A DNA stretch of 64,000 nt from contig JAYKKR010000007.1 of NCBI GenBank assembly GCA_036971615.1, positions 558,001 to 622,000 on the forward strand. The letters run 5' to 3'. Below, piece by piece: positions 25,505 to 36,339 of this stretch (positions are counted from its first letter, which is position 1; every line of letters starts with the position of its first letter). Made by a program: the position numbers and the translations under genes. This DNA comes from Amyloporia xantha. Lineage: Eukaryota > Basidiomycota > Agaricomycetes > Polyporales > Adustoporiaceae. A model generated the notes under the pieces. It was not told the origin of the DNA and searched no databases. It saw only the letters and a program-made list of their open reading frames with translations.

Positions 25505-25861
25505 CCTCTTTGACCGTGCCATACCCAACGGGAGAATCTATGCGACATTCAAATCCGAATGCATGCCGGCGTTGAATATCTGCCTTGCGTCTCTAGAAGA
25601 CTGGAAAATATCTGGAATATTGGATCTTGTGCTCAAGTTTCATATGTATCATCAGTGTATTATAGTGTATGCCCACCATCTGTTCGATTTGTATCGAGTA
25701 CGTCGTGGACCATCAGCGCTCAGCCACCCGAATTTTAGAGTTTGGGACGGAGATTCGGCTTTCGTTGAGGGAGAAGCCCGCGACAACTCAGCGTCTATAG
25801 CTAGTTCGTTTAACTTGACTTCCTCCGTCTCCTCGGCACAAAAAGGCTCCTGAATTGCAAA
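25505..25861. other. Intergenic region
   Basis: About 357 bp between the transporter-like gene and the homeodomain gene, both on the plus strand. The open frame continuing through here on the plus strand is not supported by any recognisable domain. Presumably it holds a 3' UTR and a promoter. Confidence 0.45.
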
Positions 25862-27488
25862 ATGAGCATGAATGTCGACAACAGAATGGACGGTTCTCAA
25901 GTTGGACGTCGCGGTGCAGATGATATGCCAGCGCATCGCGGGAGGGTCGTCGCAGATCAGCGTCAACTGCTCGTGCTCAATGCACTGTATGAGCGCGTAG
26001 GCCATAATCCGACGAGGGAAGATATTGTACAGGCTTCCGATGCAACTGGATTGTGCGTCAGTCTCAATTTTTCGAAATTCAGCTCACTGAATCTTGAAAA
26101 TTACAATTGCGTGTCGTCGGCTGCAGGCAGGAGAAGTGGATCAGAAATTGGATCCAACGGAGACGCAGGTCGACAGGCAAAGGCAAAAAGTCCGCTTCAT
26201 CCGCTCATTCATCGGCCAACAGTACGAAATCCTCGACACGTTCATCGACTCCATTGAGCTCTGCCAATGGGCTTTCTAGAGGGCATACTCTGGCTCCCTC
26301 CGAGACTGATTATGTTCAAGACTTCTCTGCGAATAAATTTCTGAGTCAAGCATCCATGAATAGCAAATATCTCCTAAGGCCGGCGTTCCCGCCTTCCGGT
26401 TATCGTGCGACTGAGCCGACTGGTTTCCAAGACCCGGTGCCCATGGCGAAGGCTGGTTCTTCTTTTACCGTACCGCTCAGAGCAAGTGAACGATCTGCGG
26501 CGCCCTCTCCTGCATTGATATCTGACATTGACCTGCATGTCGGCTCTTTGACTCAGTCGCCCTCTCTTGGCTACATACCCATGGCCTTCCCCCTGCTGAG
26601 AGCAAACTTGCAAAGTGCTGAACAGCATCCTGTCTCGTGCACCACCTATTCTGGGCATCCTGGCAACTATGATGCGGCTACAACGTCTACCTCTCCGATG
26701 GTCTACTCTGAGCGCCCTCTTCCTAATGTTCCTACAGTTCACTTGGCACCCTTTCAATCAGACTCGTCTCTCAATAGTAACTCCCAACTATCGTACCTGT
26801 CTCAGCTCCTTCTCGAGGCGACTAATAGCATCCCGCATGTTCCCGCGTACTCTTCTGATCCGTCTAGCTATACCGCTGTTCTGTCTCAGCCTGCGACAAA
26901 TAGCATGTCTTTCGCGCCATCTCTGCAGTCGCACTCTACTTCTGTACTGAGCCATGTCAGCAATGTTTACAACGGTCTTATGCGTCCCCAGCCGCCACCA
27001 CTAGCCTTTAAGGCTCAGCTATCGGACCTTGCTGCGTTGACAAAGAGAATACGTACGACATTCGAAGACGATATCCCTGTTGCGCCCGAGCATGGGAGCG
27101 AGCCGCTTAATGGAAACACTAGCCAGGATAGCTTATCATGGGACACCGGTGGGTATCTGCCGTAGGGAAGCATCATATGCGTTTAACCCTCATTCATTGA
27201 TTACCAATAGATTTGCATATTGAGAAACGTCTAGCCTATGTAGATCGCAATTCGGATCATCACCCCGGTTGCCTTGAAGTTCCTGCAGCCTCGGCTAACG
27301 AAGTTAACCAGGAGATAGATGAGGAGACGGACGACGAAGAGGAGATTCTCACTCCTTCCGGAGAGCTTCACACGTTCATGGGACAATATACCGCGAAGAA
27401 TAAGGGGAAGGGCACAATGTACAAGATGGGCGTCGGGATCAAACACGCCGAAACGGTCACAATTGTCCAGCAAGCGGAGAAAGTGTAA
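25862..27488 (+). CDS. Divergent homeodomain protein
   Basis: Starts at ATG 25862 (MSMNVDNRMDGSQVGRRG). Exon 1 ends within ASDATGL at a GTGCGT donor; splicing to the exon at about 26,128 continues QEKWIRNWIQRRRRST. Together they form a homeodomain-like helix-turn-helix: DQRQLLVLNALYERVGHNPT for helix 1 and its loop, REDIVQASDATGL for helix 2, and a recognition helix with the hallmark Trp48, Gln50 and Arg53. Position 51, almost always Asn, is Arg here. The rest is long, Ser/Pro/Thr-rich and probably disordered, then an acidic stretch EIDEETDDEEEI and the C-terminus IVQQAEKV, stop 27486-27488. A nuclear transcription factor is the likely role; loss of Asn51 makes DNA specificity uncertain. Confidence 0.62.
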
Positions 27489-27879
27489 AAGGAAGTACGT
27501 AACATCCACTGGCATTGGTCGCTTTTCTCTGAGCCGGGTGCTCTCAGTATGTTCTCTCTATTCGTTTTCATTGATAGACGTATGGAATCAATTCTTCCTG
27601 TATACATCTTATTTGTAAGATGTGGCTGATGTCAGACTTGTTTCTCGTCATGTCAAGATGATTTTATGTGTTAGCACGCATGGCATGTCAAATGCACATT
27701 GTAAAAGTCTTCTCAGCTGCGTAGCCACTGTGTTTATTTCAGCGGTTTGTGTCTGCCACTGAGCACTTAAGCTTGTTGTCCATTGTTGCGATGCGATTAT
27801 AGATATGAGCGCCTATAAATTCTGACGTATCCCTGCGGAGATATTCTAAATAAGGCAAATCCCGCCTCTTCCTCCCATC
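27489..27879. other. Intergenic region
   Basis: About 390 bp between two plus-strand genes, AT-rich in its middle. It should contain the 3' UTR of the homeodomain gene and the promoter of the decarboxylase gene. No other feature is seen. Confidence 0.5.
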
Positions 27880-28850
27880 ATGATCCCTAGCAAACGAGCA
27901 TTCATCGCTGAACACGAGCGTACCGATGGATGTACTCATGTCTTATTGGTCACAACTGGAAGCGTCGCATCTATCAAGGCACCCCTCATTGTTTCTGAAT
28001 TATTGTCCGTTGGTGTCTTACCTTTCTGCATTTTGGAATCGAGAAGAGCTCACGAATGGTGGTCGGAATATTCTCCACATGCTGGAACCGAACATCTACT
28101 TCGGTTCCGAAGTATGACAATGTGAAAGTAGAAGTTGTCTCTACGAAACCATCTATGGCCTTTTTCGACGTTGCTGCTGTACAGAAAGCCGGCGCCAGAG
28201 TATGGCGAGACGAGGACGAGTGGGGGGAGGAGGTACGCCTTCACACATACATTTAGATTCGTCTCATCCTAAAGCTGGAAATTAGGGTGGCTACAGGATT
28301 GGCGATCCTATCTTGCACATTGAATTACGTCGTTGGGCAGACATTGTTCTCATTGCACCTTGTTCGGCAAATACTCTGTCCAAGATCGCGCACGGAATAT
28401 GCGATAACCTAGTGGTGTGTCCGCATGCCTTTTTAACCAAATCATTCTTGGTTTTGATGCGCTTCGACTGCGGTCAACTGTAGACATCGTTACTCCGTGC
28501 GCTTGCGCCGACAACACCAACTTATGTTTTTCCAGCGATGAATACTTTGATGTATGAGCACCCTTTGACGAGCGAGCATATTCGTATTGTACGAGATGTC
28601 GTAGGATATCAAGTCGTTGGGCCAATTGGAAAACTGCTTGCATGTGGGGACATCGGTAGGTCTTCTACTCTCTACTCTGATTGAACACCTCTCCATAGCC
28701 GCTGCACGACAAGTCCTTCTATCTCTTAGATTCCATGCAAGATGCTGACTATCGCTCATAGGTTTGGGTGCCATGACTGAGTGGCGAGATATTGTGCAGA
28801 TTGTCGTCGACAGATTTCGTCTCGTCAGAAAGCCTACGGAAGCCACTTAA
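27880..28850 (+). CDS. PPCDC: Phosphopantothenoylcysteine decarboxylase (HFCD flavoprotein)
   Basis: Catalyses the third step of coenzyme A synthesis from pantothenate, decarboxylating 4'-phosphopantothenoylcysteine with FMN. It starts at ATG 27880. Exons encode THVLLVTTGSVASIKAPLIV (FMN-binding N-terminus), KVEVVSTKPSMAFF, a linker with WRDEDEWGEE, HIELRRWADIVLIAPCSANT followed by LSKIAHGICDNL, the substrate motif PAMNTLMYEHP, and the flexible clamp with the catalytic Cys in GKLLACGDIGLGAM. It ends RKPTEAT at TAA 28848-28850. At roughly 220-230 spliced residues it is the size of a plain PPCDC and lacks the long acidic tails of yeast Hal3/Vhs3, so a phosphatase-inhibitor moonlighting role is not suggested. 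Cytosolic. Confidence 0.93.
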
Positions 28851-29290
28851 CTTACAGCGACTACACAATGTCATATACGTTGTATAATATTGTTACACCT
28901 CCAGACATTGGTGTCTGCAGTTGTTTTGGGTTGTCCATCAGCCAATCTCGGCCCCAGTCCAGATCTACGAGACCAGTGGATACCCCCCTTGCCAGTAGCC
29001 TGAATTGTCCCAGCTACGTTTTGGATTCTTGATATTTCGGAAGGCCTCCAGGATTCTGGATGTGGTACAAGTGCCTCGACGATGGGCAATTAATAGTTTC
29101 ATCTAATTTGAAGAATTCCTGACGGTCTCGGCCAATGCCTTGCACCACAGTCAAAAACATCAGCGATAGAATTCATCGAGGGTTGGATTGCAAAATCCAA
29201 TTCTAGTACGCCAAGAACCATATGCTACAGTAACTAATGAATACAGCCCTTTGGTCGACTCAGGTGACGATACAACTCTCTCAACTATGT
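28851..29290. other. Intergenic region between convergent 3' ends
   Basis: About 440 bp between the decarboxylase stop (+) and the stop of the next gene (-). AT-rich segments near 28,880 and 29,100-29,120 may carry polyadenylation signals. No gene is recognised. Confidence 0.5.
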
Positions 29291-30561
29291 TCACTTCGTC
29301 GCTATTTTACAAACGATCCATCTACCTTCCATTCCAGGCCCTTCCTTTCGTCTGACCTCCCCGTTTGCACACCTCTGCGTCAGCCATTCGTCCACGAGCT
29401 TCCCTACGTCGGGCGGCTGCTCGTTATTTGACATGATGGGACGTAAAGTCAGTGAGCGTGCGAGCCAATCCCTCGTGGATGATGGAACTTCTGTTGTCGC
29501 GTTGGCATCGGCTTCGGCGGAGATAGTTGCTGGTGGACAGTGAAGCTCGCGGTAGGCACTGCGTAGAACGAGCCATGTTGTCTCGCGAGCCCTTTGTCGG
29601 AGCGCATCAACGAGGATCGAGAGTGCCTCTCGGGCCAAATCCGCTGGTGCTCCTGTGGGGACGTTCTTCTCAAAATTAGGAGGCATTGGACTCACTCCAG
29701 AAGGACCAGCGTGGCTATCGGTGGAAATGAATCTCTCGAACGCCTCCTGCTGTGTCAATCCGTCCAATCTGGCAAAATTCCTGGTGCGGAGAGATCGTGT
29801 GAGGTCGTTTAACCACTGATAGACTTCCGACTCGCGAGGGAGAAAGGCGCGCGGGAGGGAATGAAGGTGCTCATGATATCGGCTCTGAGAAGGATACCCT
29901 TCGAGAACGTGATGGAAGAGGGATATGAGTGTTGCGGGCAGAGCACGATGCGTTATGGATAGTGAAGTGGACGCGGAAGAAAGGTAGAGGTGAGGAAGGA
30001 GGTGCGAGAGAATGGACGAGGTTTGCTTTGGTGATTGAAAGATTATCGAGAGGTACAAGGATGTCTCATAAACTGATTTCAATGAATCCCGAGATATGTG
30101 CCAGGAGGATCATACAAATATACCTTCTAATGCGAATGCATCGCTGCGCTTCGTGGATAACAATCCTTCTCTAAGTTTACCTGTGTATATAATTCGGTTA
30201 TTCTTCAATTCAAACTTTGGGCGCAAGTAGCAATGTCTCACTCACGGAATAATATTAGTATATTCTCTTGTTCATCTCGTCTTTGCTTGGTATCTGTGGC
30301 GACAGAGCGGCTCGAATAGGGATATAAACGCCAGAATTTATCCAGCTATGACATCCTTGTTATCCCCCAACACACCATATATGCACGGTGTTGCACGCAC
30401 TCTCTCCTGGATGAACTCACGATACTCCGCCTGGACTTTGTAATTTCTTAGACTGGAGAACTTATACAGTGTCAGGAATCATAGAGACATCTTGGCAGAA
30501 CTCACGCATCACCGTCTTTGTCGAGACCACTGCTTCGACTGACAGAGGGCACTAATTCCAT
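29291..30561 (-). CDS. Conserved unknown protein, weak SAC3/PCI-like resemblance
   Basis: The large last exon (minus strand, about 30,070 down to the stop at 29291-29293) has no usable ATG at its start, so I searched upstream exons. Acceptor ATCAG and donor GTATAT give a join reading SDAFALEVYETSLYLSIIF. A preceding exon gives FSSLRNYKVQAEYREFIQER, and a first exon begins at ATG 30559-30561 (MELVPSVSRSSGLDKDGD, donor GTGAGT). The central part is helical, with a hydrophobic HLLPHLYL segment and RSLRTRNFARLDGLT; the C-terminal part is a charged winged-helix-like segment ending GRWIVCKIATK. FALEVYET is reminiscent of SAC3/GANP-type mRNA export factors, but the match is short. Product about 320 residues. 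Function not assigned. Confidence 0.5.
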
Positions 30562-30763
30562 ATGCCTCCGCCCTGATTGGTATACCTTGTGGGAGAGGCT
30601 TCCTGCGGATTGGGTCACCATCGTATTGTTCCCAATCGTCACTTGAATGTGTAAGACAACAATATTAATGGCAACATTGGCAAGAGCGGAATGTTTACCT
30701 GGGGCAAGATTTGAAAAGTCTGATTACTGTTGTGATCTTGTATCTCAGACGTACGGCCGTAAG

Positions 30764-30849
30764 GCATTAATGGGGTAGTGGTAACCTGGGTCGTTGCCAT
30801 GCTGAGTCTACGACTCGACCCGCCGGGGGTTCGATTCCCCCTTAATGCA
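30764..30849 (+). tRNA. tRNA-Gly(GCC) with 15-nt intron
   Basis: Complete cloverleaf on the plus strand: acceptor GCATTAA with TTAATGC and discriminator A, D-arm GGGT/ACCT, anticodon stem GGTCG/CGACC, T-arm GGGGG-TTCGATT-CCCCC. The loop is TTGCCA plus T, anticodon GCC. A 15-nt intron (30800-30814) lies after position 37. The mature part appears identical to the intronless gene at 49552-49622, which confirms the intron boundaries. It lies about 100 bp before the LINE insertion. Confidence 0.93.
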
Positions 30850-30947
30850 TCAAGCAATATTGAATTAGTTTTTTGCCCATCTATCACATCTCTGAGCATC
30901 TGAATCTGCAAAGAAGGCAAAGATTATCCAACGGCGAGGTGTCGCAA

Positions 30948-30960
30948 GGGGGGTGTCACA
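30948..30960. repeat. Left target-site duplication of the LINE (13 bp)
   Basis: The sequence ggggggtgtcaca is repeated exactly at 47033-47045, directly after the poly-A tail. This marks the insertion point of the LINE and defines its 5' end at 30961. Confidence 0.9.
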
Positions 30961-31008
30961 CGCCGCATCTTGTTCCTGTACTATCACCATCTAGCTTAGG
31001 CGCCCGAA

Positions 31009-33645
31009 ATGGCACCCAATCCTCCGCCTCTATCCCCATCCCCATCCCAAGGAACTCCACAAGTCGTTGGTCGAACGGGCCCCACCCGGACGACGAGTGC
31101 TTCCGCCACTGCGCGGGGGCGCAACGACGCCCCTAGCACCACACCTTATACTCAGCGCCCTCAGACGCGAGTAGAAACTGCACGATTCGAAGGGAGACGC
31201 TCTCGCGAGCAGTCTCTCGAACCCACGAGTCAAGGTCCTATGGACCAAGATTCCCCAGACGACGTCGTACCGAGCACCTTCCAGGCTGCTGAGGACGACC
31301 TCACCATCCACCCCCACCAAGCTACGCCCCTGGTAGCGGTGAGTAATAAGCGTGCGAACATCGATAAGATGCTTATCACGCACCCCCAGTCTCCGGCGGC
31401 ACAGGCTGCGGAAGAACAAGCACTCCCAGGAGATTTCCGGATCTTCTATGGAAACCTTAGCATGAAAGACGCAGACGAGGACGACCTCTTTTCGGCCATG
31501 GGGGAGTCGTTCGCTGCCATGTCTGCAGCTATGATTAGAGATTTCGGACGCCTCACGCGATACGTCCAAGTAAAGATCAAAGACGACCCGACTGAGGAGT
31601 ACGGGTATTGGCGTCAAGCCTTGAATTCAGGCATGGTGTGTTTGGGGATTATGTTCCAGCTCGCCGGCCTCGAAGAACGATCCCAGGTCTCGGCTTTGTC
31701 CGAAGGGTTGGAGAATATAGAGACCATGCGCGTCCTCCTCGCGGAGAGAGATGAGCAGGTCAAGAAATTCGAAGGGTTCGGCAACAAGTTCGCCGTATTC
31801 GACGAGAACGTGGGCAAAGCTTTAGCGCTCATAAAACGTAAGGTCGACGAAGTCCACAAGGCGACGACGGCCCCACAGGAAGGAGGGAGCGGCAGCGGTG
31901 ATGTATCGCAGCAGCTCGCCCAGATCAATGCGACTCTCAGGACTTTGTCTGGAAGAGTCGACGAAGTAGCCAAGAAGCCCTCGTACGCGGAGGCCACGGC
32001 GTCATCAGCAGCGAAGCAGGTTCGGATCGAGGAACCGCCAGCTGGTGCAAAGAAGGACAAAGGCAAGAAGCGGGCGGACGCCCCCTCTGAGTCTGCGACC
32101 CGCGCCCAGTCGCCTGCTCACAAAAAGCAGGTGATTGATCTTACGCTCGACTCATCCATGGATTGGAGCGCCCTCGGAGAAGCGGCCCGTATCGGTGCGC
32201 TTGCCCCTGGTATTCCGATCACAGCAGCTCTTAGCATTGCACGTGGTCTCAACCCGGCTACCGCGGCTCCCCCGCCGGCCACCCCATTCATCGACCTCCG
32301 TGCACAGCGCCCGGCAGGTAGACGGCCCACCCCGACGAAGGACCCGCGTCCGCGCCCCGGCGCAGCTCGCCCGCCCCCCGTTCCAGTAGCGCCTCCCCAG
32401 CAAGCTGCGGCCCCGACCCAGCGCATGCAGGTGAGGCACGTCGCCTTACAGGGCAGACAGGATGCGTCGCGCACCCTGTCGGTCAAGTTCAATATTCCCA
32501 TCCCGGAGGAAGGGCGCTCGTCGCTCGAGAGCATCCAGGAGGAGACACGTAGGGGGTTCCAGGAGGACTGTGGAACCCAGAACCGAGTAACGCAGATGCA
32601 CTGGCACCCGAGGGGCCTGGATCTCGCCATCACTTTCTTCACGCGCCCAACGGTGGAGGAACTAGGAAGCCTACGTAAGCGTAATTACATGTTCACGTCG
32701 GGCGACTACCATGCGGACGGCATCGAGCCGGCGATCGTCAACATCGATCACCAGCACGTGCTCACGCTCATGTGCATCAAGGCGGTGAAGGCATACAAGC
32801 CGGCACCCCCGAAAACCAAACTCGAGGATCGCGTCAAGTTCACGGTCGCCGAGTGGGAAGCTGAAATGCGGACCAAGAATCCCAAGTTGAGTGCAATCAT
32901 GCCTCCTTGGCTGAACTCGCCGAGGGCGCACTTAGCGTCTTCCAAGAACGGAACGGGGGTGCTAGTCTTCGCTATAGAGGACACGCGCGCCGGACATGTG
33001 GCTCAGAAGTGGGCAGGCACGAAGGTCGAGTTCTTCGACGTGAAGAAGACGCTCGAGGTGTGGTGGGAAGCCGAGTCCACACCTCAGTGTATCAGGTGCT
33101 GGCGCTGGGGACATCACGTCACCATATGCCGCGTCAACAACCAGTGCTGCGTCAAGTGCGGCGAAGCACACGAAACCGACATGCATGAGTTCTACGGCTC
33201 GTGTTGTGCTCGGGCCAGAGCGGCGCAGAAGGTCGACCAGATCTTCTGCCCGGAGGACCATTACTTCTGCCCGAACTGCGGGGTCAGGGGACATGCCGCG
33301 GACGCGCCCAAGTGCCCGTTCGTAAGGAACAAGAAGAAGTCAGCGTGGCATAAGGCACACCCGCCGAAGGTGCCGGCCATTGCAGGCATCCAACGGGCGG
33401 AAAAGACCGCAGACAATGAGCGCCGCCGGGGAATAACCGAGAGGAAGCGCGCAGAGAAGGCCGCCGCAGCCGCCGCTGAAAATAGCGAGCGCGAGCTGGG
33501 CGAGTTCGTTACGGATGAGTCCGAGCGGGAGCAGACGCCCCGCCCCGGACCGGAACAGGCGGAGTCCTCGGGCGCCCGCGAAAGTAGTATCGCCGAATAT
33601 TCTGCATGCATCAGGAAAAACCATATTAGTCCCAGGCTGCTCTGA
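31009..33645 (+). CDS. LINE ORF1, gag-like nucleic-acid-binding protein
   Basis: An 878-codon frame from ATG 31009, 48 bases after the element start. The N-terminal region is Pro/Thr/Arg-rich; the central part (about residues 150-330) is helical and may form the multimerisation region; residues 400-500 are Pro/Ala-rich. The C-terminal third has CCHC-type zinc knuckles: CIRCWRWGHHVTIC, CVKCGEAHETDMHEFYGSCC and CPNCGVRGHAADAPKCP. Such proteins bind the element RNA. The last dozen codons (after about 33608) come from the inserted DNA transposon. In the uninterrupted element the frame would stop a few codons past the insertion, so ORF1 is nearly intact. Confidence 0.9.
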   Translation: MAPNPPPLSPSPSQGTPQVVGRTGPTRTTSASATARGRNDAPSTTPYTQRPQTRVETARFEGRRSREQSLEPTSQGPMDQDSPDDVVPSTFQAAEDDLTIHPHQATPLVAVSNKRANIDKMLITHPQSPAAQAAEEQALPGDFRIFYGNLSMKDADEDDLFSAMGESFAAMSAAMIRDFGRLTRYVQVKIKDDPTEEYGYWRQALNSGMVCLGIMFQLAGLEERSQVSALSEGLENIETMRVLLAERDEQVKKFEGFGNKFAVFDENVGKALALIKRKVDEVHKATTAPQEGGSGSGDVSQQLAQINATLRTLSGRVDEVAKKPSYAEATASSAAKQVRIEEPPAGAKKDKGKKRADAPSESATRAQSPAHKKQVIDLTLDSSMDWSALGEAARIGALAPGIPITAALSIARGLNPATAAPPPATPFIDLRAQRPAGRRPTPTKDPRPRPGAARPPPVPVAPPQQAAAPTQRMQVRHVALQGRQDASRTLSVKFNIPIPEEGRSSLESIQEETRRGFQEDCGTQNRVTQMHWHPRGLDLAITFFTRPTVEELGSLRKRNYMFTSGDYHADGIEPAIVNIDHQHVLTLMCIKAVKAYKPAPPKTKLEDRVKFTVAEWEAEMRTKNPKLSAIMPPWLNSPRAHLASSKNGTGVLVFAIEDTRAGHVAQKWAGTKVEFFDVKKTLEVWWEAESTPQCIRCWRWGHHVTICRVNNQCCVKCGEAHETDMHEFYGSCCARARAAQKVDQIFCPEDHYFCPNCGVRGHAADAPKCPFVRNKKKSAWHKAHPPKVPAIAGIQRAEKTADNERRRGITERKRAEKAAAAAAENSERELGEFVTDESEREQTPRPGPEQAESSGARESSIAEYSACIRKNHISPRLL
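33515..33608 (+). pseudogene. Detached 5' end of LINE ORF2
   Basis: An ATG at 33515 lies inside ORF1 in another frame and opens MSPSGSRRPAPDRNRR. This frame reaches the transposon boundary at codon CAT of the LINE, and on the other side (36339 onward) the ORF2 frame resumes in phase with SSLDGGNNGDL. This is the natural start of ORF2, now separated from it by 2.7 kb. Confidence 0.75.
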
Positions 33646-36339
33646 GAGCATCCAAGAGCATCCTAGAGACTTCAGAGGATGCAAAGTACTCAGAGTAGCC
33701 AGAGTGCTCTTAAACTTAGTTGACATGAGATTTTTTTCTCAGAGTAACCCAGAGTAATCTTGGAGTGATCTGAGAGTGCTCTGACATGAGTCTGAGCAGT
33801 CTTTTGTCGTCCCTCATATGTTCTTATACTTTGTATTCAAGCACTCTGAGGGTCGCATTATTTGTAATCAACACATAGCAGTATATTCACAGCTAATATA
33901 CAAGAAAGCTAATATAATAGCAGCCAGAATAATTATCTACAGTGAGACGACTCAAGTTTAAAAACTCCCCATTGTCGAATCACTTATATTGATATGTTTA
34001 CATGCAAGTGATAATGTTGACAAACTTCTAATGGAATATTCAATATAATGAGTATGAGACACAACATAAATACGCACATAATATCTATGAAGACAATCTT
34101 GCAGATGGACCAGAATGCAAGAGTATCTGATAGACGAATTCAGATTAAGTATCATTAGCTAAACTAGCATAATGATCTACTCACTTGAATTGCACTATTA
34201 GAGTGGCTTGCTCACAGTTTAAGCAAGCAGAACCTACAAAGTTACAAGACGTCAGCAAAGACTGCAGAAATGGAGTTAGAAATGTGCGACTTACATGAAT
34301 TATCAGAGCCAGCACCACAGAGGTCAGCTCACCATTTGTTCAAAGCGATGGATAGCCTTCGCTGCAGCTTAGAAATGAAGGAGTGAATGAACGACAACCA
34401 TACCATGAGTATTCTCACTAAAATCTTAGACTACAAGAACAACTCACCGTTTGTCACAAGTCAGAAGAAAGCACAGATGGTACTCAGTACGTGCAATATC
34501 TGATGTCAATGATAGACTTGTCAGCCTACAAGAACGACATGGAGAGACTTACTTTGCTTTGCTGTCGTAAGATGACAGCCAACATCAGATGTTGGAGATT
34601 AGGGCTAGTAATAAAGTGCAGGGTAGAAGCAGCATTAGTTATTTCAGATACAGATAGAAAGAGAAAAAAAGGATAGACTCACATGTACCCAGTGTGCACA
34701 ATAGTCAACGACCCATATACTCCGTGTACTGATGCCAGCACATCGTCTCACCTGAGGCAGAATTACTCAGCAACAGACAGCAACAGACTAGATATAGACC
34801 AGAGACCAGAAGGATAGTAAATAAGTGAACAAAAACAGACAGAAGTGGTAGAGGAGCATGGAAGAAGACGACACAGAGTGGTAGTGGAGGAAGATGAGAG
34901 GGAAACGACCATGAGTGCCTAATTTGGGTGTCAGTTTGTCGCGTCAAACTGACACCTGTTTTGGGAACCCTGGATTAGGGTCAGCAGGGACTTAGACGCA
35001 TTTGCACTTCTCCTCAGTCATTCCTCCTTCCTGTTCTATGTCTGTATCTGTTCTCTCTACTTGCTTGTATCTACCACACTGTGACTAGGGACTGTAGCTC
35101 ACTATCTATAGCTTCTGGGAATCTCTTTCCACTGGAACTTGAGTGACCACAGATGGTTGTGGCACTGTCTCTGCTCTGCATTTTCTGGGGATTTCTGTGA
35201 GTATTCTTTCTCTATTCCTTATTCCCTAGCCTTGGGGAATAGTACCAGGACTGTTTAAGCATGCTGGGTAGGGTTTGGATGGGGGTTTGGAGGTTTTGGA
35301 GGGTTGGAGAAGGAATGGGCGCTTTTTCGAGGTTTTGATCGGATGATAACTGGGGATCCAAGGTGAGTTATCCTTTCGCTTTTATACCATTCGATTCGCA
35401 TCGTCGAGGCGGTTCGGTAGAGCCCTTGCCCATCCAAATCCGTCCACCCCTTCCTTTTCTATTGCTGTTTTTCATCAAAAACATTGTCATGTCCATATCT
35501 CAGGAAACTGTGGACGGTTTCCTTTGATTTTTGGATAGAATGAAAGCCCTAATCATAGGCTTTCCGAAGATATATACATTTGGGGGTCTGCACAGAGCGG
35601 TTCCCATTCTGTGGCCATATGTTGAATGGCCTCCTCCTCATTCTCCCATTCTTCATGTGCATCTTCTCTATCTATCCCTGTACTCATTCCTCACACTATT
35701 CAGGTATATAACACTTCCTTATTCCCCTATTTATTCAGTTGGAGCCTCTTTTCATGGTCAGAGACAGAATTTCCAATATTGTGAGTCGTCTTCTCCTGTT
35801 TGACCTCAGACCTTTGATCTTTGATCTCAGGCTTTTGACTGTCCACTGTTAGTGGAAGAAAGAGTTGCTGGATGTATGGTATAGCTATGAGGGGAGGAGG
35901 GAAGAATTGAAGTGCAGCAGTACAGAGGTCTGTACACATATCATGCTCCTGCTACCACTCTCTGTTTATCTGATGAAAGTGCGCTCTTTTTACATCTTTC
36001 TTTATCTATCTCATGCTTCTTTCTCTTCCCACTAGATTCTTGTAGTTCACCAGCTCTCTGTACCTTTTTGTATGAATGTGCGCCTCTCATATTCAATCGA
36101 GTAGTAATAGAATCCATTCGCATATGATACATTCAATGATAATGTGTTGTATTTTTGGAAATATATCAGAGTGATCCAAAGAAACACAAGCTAGCCTGAG
36201 ATGCTCTGAGAATTCTGAAGAATCTCAGAGCGACACAAGACAACTTGAGATGCTCTGAGATAACCTGAGATAACCTGAGAAACCTCAACTATCTCAGAGT
36301 ACCTGAGGTTACCCCAGAGAAAAAGTGTTTTTCCTGATG
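33609..36339. mobile_element. 2.7-kb DNA transposon inserted in the LINE, no transposase seen
   Basis: The termini are perfect 13-bp inverted repeats, CATCAGGAAAAAC at 33609 and GTTTTTCCTGATG ending 36339. Excising it restores the ORF1/ORF2 overlap of the LINE, which fixes the boundaries. The last three bases (ATG) could instead be a 3-bp target-site duplication of the ATG at 33606-33608. Both ends carry many short motifs of the type CTCTGAGA/TCTCAGAG (33,640-33,860 and 36,165-36,320), as expected of transposase-binding subterminal repeats in CACTA- or hAT-like elements. Base composition is AT-rich, unlike the GC-rich LINE around it. No transposase frame is recognisable. The interior has a 12-bp perfect hairpin at 34927-34956 and a series of splice-donor-like sites on the minus strand (34,180-34,760). 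Probably non-autonomous. Confidence 0.85.

Noticed and set aside
22390..30561. Secondary-metabolite or other gene cluster
   Set aside because: The neighbours are unrelated housekeeping-type functions; no backbone synthase or pathway-specific enzymes are present.
31030..31617. 195-codon minus-strand frame inside the LINE
   Set aside because: Antisense shadow of ORF1 in GC-rich sequence; the ORF1 zinc-knuckle frame is the real one.
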